A DNA stretch of 64,000 bases from Quillaja saponaria (Eukaryota; Streptophyta; Magnoliopsida; Fabales; Quillajaceae): contig CM055607.1 in the NCBI GenBank assembly GCA_029379385.1, positions 6,634,001-6,698,000 of the forward strand, written 5' to 3'. This document shows, piece by piece, positions 1 to 12,180 of this stretch. The notes below the pieces were generated by a model, which was given only the letters and a program-made list of their open reading frames with translations, searched no databases and was not told the DNA's origin. Numbering within the stretch: position 1 is the stretch's first letter; each line of letters starts with the position of its first letter. The translations under genes and the position numbers were made by a program.

Positions 1-415
1 TATAAGAGAAGAAAACTCAAATGTTTATCCTTAACATCTGCAATCATTTTCTTCACCTTTTGTAATTATTAGAGTTTACACCGAGAGTGTGCTGAAAGAG
101 GAAGAAACACTAGAAACGATTGGAATTGAGAGATAGAGCAACTGTTCTCTTGTTAGCATTCCAAAGTTCGGCAGCTGAGTGGCCATGGACAAGGATTCAT
201 GAGAAATTGAGAATAACCCCGTCAATATCACCCAGGCAGGCAACCTAGTAGCCCACATTTTGCATAAATACAACAATCCCGAATGCAAAAAGAAAGTAAC
301 CACATTATCATTAACAAAGATTTCTATATATTATTTCTCAGGCAAGGTAATACACTAAACACATCAGAAAATAAGTATTACACAAACTGCATAAAACCTC
401 CTAAACTACATAAAA
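1..415. other. Downstream flank / probable 3' UTR of TSO2
   Basis: No convincing gene is visible. The stretch lies immediately 3' of the minus-strand TSO2 stop codon and is AT-rich, so it probably includes the 3' UTR. A 75-codon minus-strand open frame at 76-303 shows no recognisable domain. Confidence 0.5.
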
Positions 416-1407
416 CTAAAAATCTTCATCCATCTTAAACACATGTGTCCCTCCATTTCCATTCAAGCTTGACATTACAGAGGCCTTCTGATAATCCCCT
501 ACTCTCTTCTCAAAGAAATTAGTCTTCCCTTGCAAAGAGATCAGTTCCATCCAATCAAACGGGTTCTGAACATTATAGATCTTCCCACATCCTAACGCAC
601 CCAATAACCTATCAGCCACAAACTCAATGTACTGGCTCATCAGGGACACCATTCATTCCAACTAGAGCACACGGTAAAGCATCACACACGAACTCTCTCT
701 CTATTTCCACAGCGTCACGAACGATTGACTTAACTCGCTCCTCACTCAGTTTCTTCCTGAGCAGCGAGTAAAGCAAGCATGCAAAATCACAGTGCAACCC
801 TTCATCTCGCGAGATCAACTCGTTCGAAAAAGTGAGACCCGGCATTAACCCACGTTTCTTGAGCCAAAATATTGCGCAGAAACTTCCAGAGAAGAAAATA
901 CCTTCAACACAAGCGAAGGCAATCAGACGCTCAGCAAACGATTCTGTGCCGTCAATCCAACGGAGGGCCCAATCGGACTTCCTAGCCACACAAGGAATAG
1001 TCTCCATTGCATGAAACAGCCTATTCTTCTCGTTCGAATCCTTGATATAGGTCTCCAATAAAAGACTGTACATCTCCGAGTGAATATTCTCGATCGCAAT
1101 CTGAAACCCATAGAAAGCACGAGCCTCAGAAACCTGAACCTCCTTCATGAATCGCCCCGCCAAATTCTCCAAAACAATTCCATCAGGAGGCGGCGAAGAA
1201 AGCAAGGACGTGAGAAATAAAGTGCTTTTCGCCATGGGTTAGGGTTTCCCAATGACGAAGATCCTGAGAAAGATCAACCTCCTCGGCTGTCCAAAACGAA
1301 GCCTCTGCCTTCTTATACATTTCCCATATTTGTGGGTATTGTATTGGGAACATACAGAACCGATCAGGGTTTGAAATTAGCAATGGCTCTTCGGGAATTG
1401 CAGGCAT
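416..1407 (-). CDS. TSO2: Ribonucleoside-diphosphate reductase small subunit (R2), frame broken twice
   Basis: This is the R2 subunit of class I ribonucleotide reductase, which makes dNTPs together with R1. Three consecutive minus-strand frames together cover a whole plant R2 of about 329 residues, without introns. Visible landmarks are EEPLL near the N-terminus, PDRFCMFPI, the iron-ligand region DGIVLEN, the [20 protein letters not shown] segment carrying ligands and the radical tyrosine, [20 protein letters not shown], and the C-terminal DEDF tail that docks on R1. The start is taken at the ATG at 1407, because MPxxPEEPLL is the usual plant N-terminus; an in-frame ATG lies 21 bases upstream. 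The frame is lost at about 1185, where one extra base gives an immediate TGA after HVLAFFAAS, and again at about 643-645, where one extra base sits in a G run after VGMNGV. The span is 992 bases, exactly two more than a multiple of three. It is otherwise highly conserved. It may be a young pseudogene or a functional gene with two assembly indels; I favour the latter weakly. Confidence 0.9.
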
Positions 1408-1562
1408 ATTTTCTTTTTGGACCAGCAAATTTTAGGGATTGGATTTGTTTGGTTTATGGGATCTTATAATTTGAATGAAATTCAAATCCTTTAGAGGTAA
1501 AGGGACATTGGGTTTTGATTGAAAGGGCTTTGGTTGCAGTGGAAAGTGAAGTTGGGGTGGGA

Positions 1563-1632
1563 TTTATATAACATAGGAAAATAGGGAGGAGGCGGGTGAT
1601 TTGAAAATTTTATTTCAGAAGCTTGCGGGAGA
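1563..1632 (-). promoter_or_regulatory. TSO2 core promoter: TATA box and E2F-like sites
   Basis: Read on the minus strand, 1572-1563 is GTTATATAAA, a good TATA box about 160 bases before the chosen ATG. Just upstream are two near-matches to the E2F consensus TTTCCCGC: TCACCCGCC at about 1599-1591 and TTCTCCCGCA at about 1633-1624, each one or two bases off. R2 genes are known S-phase E2F targets, so the placement makes sense. The call is inference from motif and position. Confidence 0.45.
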
Positions 1633-1699
1633 ATGAATTATAGAGAGGGTATTTTCGGGATTTCAATTCAAAATCTGAGTTGGTGCACGAGCCGATTTG

Positions 1700-2340
1700 G
1701 ATGGTAATTAATTAACGGTTATTTTAGCCATCATTGAATACGATTCTACCCTTTGTTGTTCATTAAATTACTGTTAAAAGAGGAAAACTTGGCTCTAATT
1801 AACTGAACTGCGGAAGGGCTTAACGGGGAATAGAAGGGTATAATTGGAATTGGAATGAAAGCAAATATTAAATGTTAGAAATTTTGGCAAGAAAAGCTTG
1901 AGAGGGAGCTTTTGTTGGACCATTTATTTCAATTATTTGATGCCAAAATTTTGGTTCGCGGCCATTTCAAAACATTTCAAAATTAGAAGAGTACAGAGCA
2001 CGTTTCTAATCTTAATGTTTAATTAGAAAAGAAAATCTAAAATTGAAATACACGTGTGTGGCGCAGATTTACACAGAATAGCACATGCTGCAGGTTGGTA
2101 CACACGTGTGAAACCAAAGAGAGCCTTGTGTGTCACACACACATGTGAAATAAGGTTAAATTATCTTTTAGCCCCATGTAATCACCTTTGTTTTATGTAA
2201 ATTTTTTTTAATCAAATTAACAACACAACTAATAAAAGTACTTCATCGTCCAATAAAATTCAAATTCTAGTAGTGCTAGTGTGCTACGCCATATATCGTA
2301 GTACGACGTCGTAAAATCTTTTTGTTGTATTCCTTCTCTT
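1700..2340. other. Intergenic AT-rich stretch with ACGT-core palindromes
   Basis: No gene is seen. Two copies of ACACGTGTG (about 2050 and 2102) lie in a CA/TG-rich patch at 2048-2150, and a perfect 12-base palindrome TACGACGTCGTA lies at 2302-2313. CACGTG and GACGTC are bZIP/bHLH-type cores, but no nearby promoter is evident. Confidence 0.35.
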
Positions 2341-2351
2341 ATATACATTTT

Positions 2352-2688
2352 TAGTTATTATAATTAACCAAAAATTCAATTTTGTTTTTATATTTCAAAA
2401 AGTTAAATGTTATCATTAGAGTTTTAAAAATTACACAATGTAATATTTGTCATTACTTTTTGTAAAATTTAATTTAATAAAAAGTGATATCAAACAAATA
2501 TTGTGCTCGTGGATAAGTCATGTAAGTTTGTCACTTTACTTGTCATTGAGTTAGATCTGACGGAAGTAACGACATAGACCAAATTGTATGATTTTCGAAA
2601 CTATATGAATAACATTTTAACTTTTTGAAATATAAGGACAAAACTAAATTCTCAATCAAATAATAGGGACTACAAATATAATTAAGTT
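2352..2688. mobile_element. Degenerate inverted-repeat (MITE/foldback-like) element
   Basis: The left arm at about 2352-2457 and the right arm at about 2558-2688 are imperfect reverse complements. Both arms contain TATATTTCAAAAAGTTAAA or its complement, in the same order as flanking shared words (ATTCAATTTTGT / ACAAAACTAAATTCTC; ACACAATGTAATATTTGTC / GACATAGACCAAATTGTAT). The central about 100 bases are unpaired. No coding potential is seen. The structure fits an old non-autonomous DNA transposon; family and exact ends cannot be fixed. Confidence 0.55.
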
Positions 2689-2869
2689 TTTTTATTAACA
2701 TTAAATTAATATATATATATTATGAATACATTAATATTGAAATGATTTAAAAAAAAAAAAAAAATACTCATACATAAGCTATAAATTATTTTCTGCCTCC
2801 AAATTAGAAGGTTAGTTGATTGATTCCTTTTTCTCAAATTATAAATTGAATTACCATAAATTGAAAAAA

Positions 2870-5800
2870 TGACTAAGCTTTCTCTTTCTTTCAATACCCT
2901 TTTGTGTATTTCACCTTATAATCAATGGGTTTACATTTGTTTGGTACAAATATAAAGGTTGTGAACACTTGCATGATATGGGTCATGACTCTATCATGAA
3001 TTATAGATTTAAAAGTATTATGTATTATATATGAATACAATGTTTTAACTGATGTGATATTGGAGAAAATTAAAATATAACATTCTTTTAAGAAGAATAA
3101 TCAGTAATGTAATGATAATATGTGTCTAATTAATAATACTCTAATTAATTACACCAACTACTAATCTTTTGAAAAGTTGATGAATTTAACCATGTTCATC
3201 TACTTCAAAAATGGGAGAGATAAGTATGCGGGTATTATTTTCATGGTGAGCGAGTGTGTCATTTTCTCAATCAAAGTAAAAAGTGAGCCTCTTGTTTCAA
3301 AGTTATGTAAACAAGTCTTATATTCTTCTATTGTTGCTTGCATACATAAGGCCTATAATATTTGATGTAGGTTGTATTATTTTGCTGGATATGAAGCTTT
3401 GAAGTTTTGATAACGATTATTATTTATGGAATTTTTCTAGGAAAAGCTCTCAAAAATTTTCAACAATATGATTTCGTTTTCGTTATGAAAGTATAAGCAC
3501 TATGTATGAGTTCAAGAAACGAAAATTAAATTGAGTCCCTAAACTTTTCAACCTTGATGCTAAATTCAAAGCTGTAAGATGTAAGGTTAAGTTAAAAACT
3601 AGTTGAGTATTTGGAGAAGATTGTTGTACCTTATAGTACTTTTAAAATTGTTATAAATATTCAATATTGGCTCTAGTATTGGTTTCTCATAACTTGCAAA
3701 TGAATAACAGCTTGTGCATTAGAAATTTTCATCCACTATTACTCAAAATTTTGGGTTGCTAACAAAACTTCAATGAAGTATGCGGCACTTTAGTTTCTCC
3801 TCGGAGCGGGACTCTTGGTCTCATATTTGTGGGTTGATTTTGGGTAAAATTTTACAAACTCAAAATTATCGGTTTGAATTTTAAAATAATTAATATTGGG
3901 TTAGATTGGGTTGGTCAATCAACCCAATCCAATTCAATCAGGTTTATTTAAGTTAGTTTTTAAATTCAGTTTCATGCCATCTAATTTTTCATCCCAAATG
4001 AATTTTTTTGTGTTGGCTATCACAATTAGAATTAAGGCTTTTTGGTTTGGTTTGGTTTGGTTTGGGCGGATGAAGTAAGGGTTAAAGTTCCAATAAATTC
4101 AAAAATAAAAAGAGAAAATTTAATTTTTTAAGAATATGAATATATATAAAATTAAATATTCAATAATATTAATAACTATTATTTCAATAATATTAAACTT
4201 TGGTTTGGTTTCTATTAATCAAGAGAAATTTTATAACCAAACCATAAGCATTTTTTTTATAAAAAAAAAACAACTAACAAAAAACCAATTATAAAAAATA
4301 ACCAAATCAATGCTATTTTTTAGAGTGATTTGGATTGGTTTGGTCGATTTAACCAACTAATGAACATCCCTATCGTTCACCCACCAAACTATGGCAGTGT
4401 ACTATTTATTTTATATCCAATTTATTATTTCTTTTCAATAGCATACATAATGACAAATAATGGTGATCGATGCGTCTTGATATTATTTATTATATAAACT
4501 TGTTATGATTTGTTGATTCAGAATAAAAAACATTAAATACTTAGCATTTTCTCCATGTAGTCATGTAGGTGATCATACGGTTCACTTCTTATGCAATTTC
4601 CCAGGATACTCTATTAAAGCATACTCAAGTGCAAATGGTATGAATCTCAACTATTCTACTTTTACATTATTTATAACTAAAAAAATTGTAACATTTAATT
4701 TTAATAGATTAACTATTTGTTTTGGAGATCAATGTATATGCTTGGTGGAAGACTGACAATACCTTATTTATCAAGAAAATTTAACTAAAAATTAATAATT
4801 TATAAGTGATCAGAGTTGAGACAACATAACAAATTGTTTGTGCTTGCTTTCCATTACATATGTTCAACAAGTGTAAATTCTCAAACAATTGGTTCCAGTG
4901 TAAATGACCTAAAAGCTAAAAATATATAATTTTATTAGCCAAGCAAAAAAATCAAGAGTAAACTCTTATTCTATTTAAGATCTCTAGCTGAACATCATAA
5001 TCTAAATACACAACTTAGATCAAGCAAGTTAAGAATATCATGTTTCTTCAAGGATCCTTCTAATTCCATGGTTAGGTTATATCATTTGGTTAAGTTCTTC
5101 TAACAAATCAATAGCCTTTTAGCAATCCATGAACTCTTAACTTAACCTCTATATTAATTTGAAAATTGTGGTTGGTTGTTATATTGGGAAGTATAACATT
5201 GGAACGAAGAGGTTTTTGCAAGAATTTAGTTGTATAACAAGGATACTTTATTGTTATAGATATAGATTATAGGAGGATAGCAAAGAGGGTATGTTTTTAG
5301 AGATAGAAATGGGAATCAAGAAATTGTGGATTTGGTTTTTGTAGATGCTAGTTAAAAATTTTGGTTGTTTATTTTGGCAAGGTTCCAAATATATTATCTA
5401 TGATCCTGTTTTCTTGTGTTTTGGATATAATAACGAATCACATTATTTGTTTTCACTTAATGATCAATTCATAAAAATTAAATAATAAATATTTTAAGTA
5501 ATTGATAAATTTTGGTTCACACCTTTTAATCATCTTTGAAGAATTTATCAGGTGATTTTTATGAATTTATGATTGAGTGTGAAAAAGCTTGTTCATATAG
5601 CATTGCTCCTTACTGATAAGTAATTTATTATCTTGTCCATTCATTCATGAAGTTGAATGGTGTGTGAAGGTGAACATTTATCTAGAATGAACTAAATATG
5701 TAACTTTTTTAACTATATTTTTGTTTCATGCTCAGATATGTAAAAGTAAAAGAGAAAACATTAATTAGAATAACTATGTTGTTATTACCGGATGTCATGA

Positions 5801-8800
5801 TGTTGTTCATTATAAGCAGGTGAAAATTCTCGATGGTGAAATGACTTTTTATGAGAGGCTCATGTGAAGTTTTTGTAGTTCTGTAATGGATGGTAGATGG
5901 TGCATGAGTCCAAAAAAATACTAAAAAGATTTCTTTTAAGCATTTGAGTGAAGGTGGAGATTGTTGGATTTTTGACCAAATCTTATTTTGGTTAGTCCTA
6001 ATTAATTTATTCTTGATGGAACGAAAAAAGAAAAAAAAAGAAAGGTTAGATTATGATTGAAATTTTCTAAAGATATTACTATTTTCTATGATGTAGTCAT
6101 GGGGTGGTGAATCAATTAGATATTGTGTGTTGATTTTCTTTCTTTCATCTTTTATTTATTTTTTTTGTGGATATCTTTTTGTTATCTTTATTGTATCTCA
6201 TTATAAATTGAAGAAGAATATTAATTTTCAATACTTTTATCTCTGGTAATTTGATAAGGAATAATAAATTTGTAGTATGTGATTAAGAGTCAGTTTAGTA
6301 TACGGATTGTAAAGTCTGATTGTCGATTGAGAAGTCTAATATGCAGATCGAGAGATTTTGATTTTTCAAAAAATTGTGATTGACTCAATCATAATGGGTC
6401 CAAATCAAAGAATTTTCCCAATTGGCAGAAGTAGCTTAAAACTCTAATATATATTATAGAACCTCATGATAAAAAAAAAAATTTAAATAAAAAAGAAAAA
6501 AAAAACCTTGCATTAGTCAGTGATAAAAAGGGAGACTAAAGTGAACGAAAGATAAATTTTTTTATCATTGCACCGGAACCACATGGGTGTGCCTAACTAA
6601 AATAGCTTCACCTTAATTGATAAATAAATAAAAATTATTTATACGACTTTAAATTGAAAATTAAATTTTTATAAGAATTATTTTAAAAATTAATATATTT
6701 TTTTCCATTAAATTAATTTTATATATAAAAAATAGTATTGATATTAATATTAGTTTTGATATCATAAAAAATGGATATAAATTAATTTAACATAGTGGCA
6801 GTCCATTTGATGAAAGTCTACAAAATTAAAAAGATACTCATATATATATATATATATAGTTATAAAGTAAATGGTTATTCGAATGTTCTATGATCCCATT
6901 TTATAAATTTGAATTATGGAAAAAAATAAAAAATGAAAATTAAGTTAGCTGTATCTCTTTCTTTCATTATCTTTTTGTGATAATTTCATTCTAACATCAA
7001 CGGATTTTTTATTTGTTGGAAGCACCTATGCATGATATAAGTCATGACCCTAACATGAATTATAGGTTTACAAGCATTAGTGTATTACTATGTGCCTAGT
7101 TTATTTTTCATTTTTTACTTCTCTTGTATTCCCTCAGCGATGATATTTAACTCAACCCTAGCCAACAAGTATTTCGAACTGAGATATTGGAGAAAGTTAA
7201 AACAAAGCATTATTTGGAGATGAATCATCAAAAATGCCAAAACAGTAGTAGAAAGAAATTTGGAAATTATTGAATTTGATCGAATTAAGCTGGGAATAAT
7301 TGAATTTAGAAATTCTGAACCAATCCATTCCAATTACATTAGTAGAAAATTTAGATAAATTCAATTCAAGTAATAATATCTCAAAACCAAATTAGAATTG
7401 GAAAATATATGATTTCAAATATTTGAATATTTAGAGATATTTTGATAAATAAACAAATTGTAAATTGTAATATTGTGATTTAATTTTTTTAATAAAAATA
7501 TTTATTATTTCAAATATTCTTCGAATTAGAATTCAAATTATTAGTCGAATATCGAATTATATTATATATTATTTGAATTCGAATATTAAATCAAAATTAC
7601 AATGCTAAGTAAAATTTGAATAGTTTGATTTGAATACCACCTTTAATTTGATTGGATTGAATCTGGCCATCAACACCCCTTGGCACAAATCTTGTCCCAT
7701 CATTTTTTTTGTTTTGTTTGGTTGTTGGGATAATGCATTACAAACTGATAGGAAGCAAATAAGTTAAATACAGACTAATCTAGGATATGCTCTCCCCAAA
7801 AGAGAGAAACAGTAAAATCTGGTGGACACCAAAAATAAAAAAATGTCAAAATTTACAATCCGCTACAAAATTTACTTCTCTGTAAATATGTCTAATGACG
7901 TGACTATTAATTCTAGTCAAATATAGGATCTTCACCCATCAAAACATTTATGAGTTTTTCATCCTTGTAAAATTGAAATTTATGTGTTTAAGCCAGCACT
8001 GTTAAAATTAATCTAATAACTGCTTGGCAAAATAAAACGGACTAGGCCGCAACAACATCCAACTATTACCAACAGAGTTAGTATATAATTTTTTTTTAAT
8101 TAGAAATTATGGAGACTAAATGAATATCGTATTCAAATTTCATAAATTGAAAAGATTTAAATTTTTGGGTAGTTCTAATTTGTGTTTTTTGTGCTCGATC
8201 CTATGTTGTAAAATTTTTGCATTCGTACATTTTTTATTAAAATTAAAAAAATTATTAATAACAAAAATAATATTGATGTTAATTATTATTAGTTTTGAAC
8301 TTAGTAATTTGATTGTAACGTCACTTACTTTTAAAATAATTAAAAAGAAACTCATTTATATATATAAAGTGAAAAATTAATCTTATGGTAGTTTACCTAT
8401 CTTAAAGTAAAAAGTTACGGGTGAATGTTTAGTTCAATTAATTAAAATAGAGATGCTGAACCTTAGATCATTCATAAGCATTATTATAACCCGATATAAT
8501 AATATTAAGAATATTAGATGTAATAACCCTAAGTCAGAGGTAATGTGTAAATTTTAGTTATAAAATAATAAATACATAAACAAAGAAGTTAAATAATAAT
8601 AATACAATCAAATATATTATAAGTTGATATCTTAGTGTGTGTTTTAAAAGTTTTATGTAATATTTGTTGATCAAAAATAGATAAATTTGTAGTCAATTAA
8701 ATTAAACGTGATAACTCGATATTTTTTAATATATATACACTTTGGAATGTTTGTGTATACTATGCAATGTCTGTACAAAATTTAATGTAATTTTACTACT

Positions 8801-8880
8801 TCATTGGTTGAAATAAAACTTAGAATCTAATTACGAAATTTTTATTGATAAATCAAATTAGTGTTTAATTAAGTAATAAA
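2870..8880. other. Gene-free AT-rich region with diverged duplicated blocks
   Basis: No exon-like sequence is recognisable. A block at about 2950-3090 (core GCATGATATGGGTCATGAC...) recurs at about 7015-7215, and its tail (TACTGGAGAAAGTTAAAATAAAG) recurs again at about 12141. A second block at about 5040-5770 recurs diverged at about 12720-13790. Short open frames here look like chance frames. A (TTTGG) run lies at about 4041-4064, (TA) runs occur near 6840-6860, and a small perfect hairpin lies at 3904-3929. Confidence 0.5.
3904..3929. repeat. Perfect 10-bp-arm hairpin
   Basis: GATTGGGTTG, a 6-base loop, then CAACCCAATC. It sits in the middle of a loosely self-complementary AT-rich region and may be the core of an old foldback element. 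Confidence 0.5.
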
Positions 8881-8899
8881 AGAGAAAATAATTGTGGGA

Positions 8900-11800
8900 T
8901 GTACTTACATTTAAGGTAAAATCTCAACCACACTTTTTAATGATTGACTAGAATTTAATTTTTATTTATTTTATCTTTATTGCATTCTTTTTTTGTCTTT
9001 ATCTTTCCCTTACCTTTATCTTCACCGTTTCTCTCTGCCTTGTATCCTTCCACCGCCATTGACTTGCTTTTAGAGAGCTTAGTTTTTTTCTAGAACCATC
9101 GAGAGCTATATTTTTAAGGGACACCATCATCTTTTCTTGTTTACTCCTTACCATGAGTGACTTATTTCCCTCTCGTGATGCATGAAGTCTTTCTTCTTGC
9201 CGTGAGGTAGCAACTGCTCTGTTCTGGACTTACAGTAGCAGAGCTTTGGGTCCTGTTTTCTGGCGTTGAGTTTGGCTCCTCCTTGTATGTTGCCGTGGTC
9301 TGTGGGTGTCAAAGGGAGGTTGTAAGTAGCCGTGGTAATGGTCTTAACCAGTTGCTGAAGTCTCTTGCTGTGACTTATTTTCAGCTCTTTGTGGCTGAAT
9401 TTTGAGGATTTTCTTTTTCTACAACCTTTGAGGAATGGGTTAGAAAGTTGCAAGCTGCCATAGCTGGCAGCAAAAACCTCATTTCGGCCACAAATTGAGG
9501 GTATTCATCACCCGATTTTGGATTGCCTTGGTGACTGTGGGTGTCAGAGTTGGAGGTGCAGCCGTGTGGGTACCTTACCCTATGCAACCTATTTAATCCT
9601 ACTCTGTTTTGGACGTTGCTGCCAGCTTAGAAGAATACTGGTTGCTGTGGAGATTCTAGCTGGAAGGGCAATTTTGGCGGCTTCAAATTTCCTTGAGAAC
9701 CATTGAAGTAAGTAGTAAACAATCTAACTTTTAGCACTTGGTTGTTGTCCCCTATTTTGGGGCAGCAACCCCTTTATTTTCCTTCCTTTTATCACTCGGT
9801 TTTAAAGGTCAATTGGAGGCAGTGGTGAAACCAAGGTACAATAAGGAAATTGTGAAAATTGTTAAGTTTAAACAAAGGGTTTAAGTAATGAATGCATAAT
9901 AGTTGTACCTAGTCATGGAAATAGAAAATACCAAACCTGTATGCTTTACGGTAAATGATTGTTAATAACTAGTTAGTTGGACTTCTAGAATTGGAGCTTG
10001 AAAGTGGGTTTTGGTGGGTTTTGAAGGGGCAGATTCCATAGGTAACAGAAATTCGGTATTTCGAGTATTTTTGGGGAAAAATTAAGTTAAGAGTCTAAAA
10101 GATAAAATGTATCTTAAGGTGTTGAGATATTTTCTGCAAAATTTCGTAGCTTGGTTCCAAATATGTTGTGAGTTATAGTTGTTACACTTTGACTAGGTCA
10201 GGCAGAGTTGTAATGCCCTTTTTTTTGGTTCATGTAAGAAATTGAGTGGGTTAATGATAGATTTTTGGAAAATTTTATAAATAATAAAGATATATATAAT
10301 TGTCTATTAACAAATCCAACAAACGGAATCGGATTTCAGTTTTCCTAGAGAAATTTATGTTTAAATGACTAAGGTAGGGTTAGAGCTGTCAAAATCCTGC
10401 GTGTTGCAGAATTTTATGCAACTTCAAACAAATAAATGTATTGATATACAAATTTAAAAATTACAATTGATATATCATTATAAAGCTACATGTGTCTAGC
10501 ATTTTATAAATTTTACGAAACTGGATTTGTAATTTTCTAGAGAAAGATATGACTGTTAAAGTGAACACTGGTCCAAACCTCAAGTTTGAGCGATTTCAAC
10601 ACTCCTAACTCACCAAGTGTTTTCCATCCTTTCTAATGGTTTCCCTTACCCTATGCTCTGTCAAGACACTTAAAATATTTTTTCATTATTAATCGTATTA
10701 CCTAAAGTCTAATTCATATTAATTGACATGTAATAACTTAATGAAAAATTTACATAAAGAAACCTATATAAATTAAGATATAAGCTTAGTAACTAAAAGA
10801 TTATAACAATAACATTTATGAACTAAATATTATTCGGGTATATGAATTTCAGTTCTGAACACTAATGTGGACCTGATGAGATGCGTGGATGCAAATATGA
10901 ATGCCGAGTGAAATCGGTTACAGGTGAGTGGTTAATTGCTGCCTTTAGGGGCTAGATTAGTATGAGTGATTATATGTTTATTTGAATATGCGTGATATAT
11001 GAAAAGTAAGCAAGTAAAGTATTTCAGTAATTTGCTTGAATAATGTTTGCTTGATATTGGTTACTGTGTTGACATTGTTTGTGTTTGATAAAGGCCAACT
11101 TGTGAACATTTTCTGGAAAAATGATTTTATCTCCGAAATTGAAAATCCAGGTGCATATTGGATACTCTGATTTGAAATCATGAGAAATCCTGATTCTGAT
11201 ATATATTTTTAAAATTGAGTGCTCAGCTCCGGTGGGATGGATAGTGTACGGGAAATTAATTTGGTGTGCGGTGCGTACATGTCCGGCAGGGGGTGATATT
11301 GGTGTGCGGGGCTGAGTTACTCGTTGGCCCTTTGGTTGCTTTGTTTGATATTATTTTTTTGATTGATTTGTGATAGTGTGGATCATGTAAATTGTGACTT
11401 TATGTGATTACAATGTATACGTGTAATGTGAGGCATGATATGAACAATGTTACATGAATTTAATATACATTATATGATTGTGTAGGGTGATGCTAGTACA
11501 TTTTGGGTACGATTTTCTACTCACGGAGTCCATAGGACTCATCCCTCTCGTGGAATTCTTTTTCAGGAATCCAATATATGGAGTCATTGAGCTTGTTAAC
11601 CTGCCGACAGAGTACGACAATGTATTTTTTCAGGATATCAGACTTGAAGTGAAGGATGAAGGTTTGCAGTCACACTAGAATGATGGAGTGCCTAATTTGG
11701 TATGATGTGATAGTTTAAATATTTGTTCTCGTGTCGTCGTGTAAAATTAGGAATACATAAGTTGTAATTCATGGTGTGTTATACAAATTTTTAACAAGTG

Positions 11801-11913
11801 TCGTGATTGTTACTTTGTTGTGAAGTCAGGGTTACTTGTTGTGAAGTCAGGGTTACGGAAGTTTGGTTATCTAACCTTCCAGCCAGTCATGCCTCCGTGA
11901 GGGGCGTGACACA
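8900..11913 (+). mobile_element. Probable long LTR (solo or fragment) of a Ty3/gypsy-type retrotransposon
   Basis: No protein domain is seen, but the sequence looks like a long plant gypsy LTR read on the plus strand. A pyrimidine-rich leader with CCGCC motifs lies near 9000-9060. A GC-richer passage with repeated GGTGTGCGG/CCGGCAGGGGG words lies at 11225-11330, then a TACTCACGGAGTCCATAGGACTCATCC segment near 11517-11545. The sequence ends in GGGGCGTGACA at about 11901-11911. A tandem repeat of TTGTGAAGTCAGGGTTAC lies just before the end. A clean TG start and target duplication could not be located near 8900, so the left border is approximate and this may be a truncated copy. Confidence 0.4.
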
Positions 11914-12180
11914 CATTTTCGCTCAATTCAATTAGTTACAATTATTCTTTTTCTTCTAAAGAATACTAAAAAATCTGCGTGTCAAAATAAGGATAAGATT
12001 TGGGTATATAGGATGAGATGAGATTAGATTAGATTAATGATAATTAGGGATAGTTTAGAGATTCTTTTGTAATTATCCTGTCTCCTTATGTAAGGCATTA
12101 GGGCTTCGTATTGATTGATCAACTTTTTGATTATTTTTATTGAGATACTGGAGAAAGTTAAAATAAAGCAACGAGCCATG
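11914..12180. other. Short retroelement-like or spacer sequence
   Basis: The stretch includes GATGAGATGAGATTAGATTAGATTAATG and a segment resembling a copia-type leader (TTATGTAAGGCATTAGGGCTTCG). It has no coding content. The tail at 12141-12165 matches the duplicated blocks at about 3060 and 7185. Confidence 0.25.

Noticed and set aside
76..303. 75-codon minus-strand frame downstream of TSO2
   Set aside because: No domain, no promoter, lies in the likely TSO2 3' UTR.
8120..8380. Opposed open frames of 86 and 71 codons
   Set aside because: Ile/Leu/Lys-rich translations of AT-rich DNA; no domain or codon signal.
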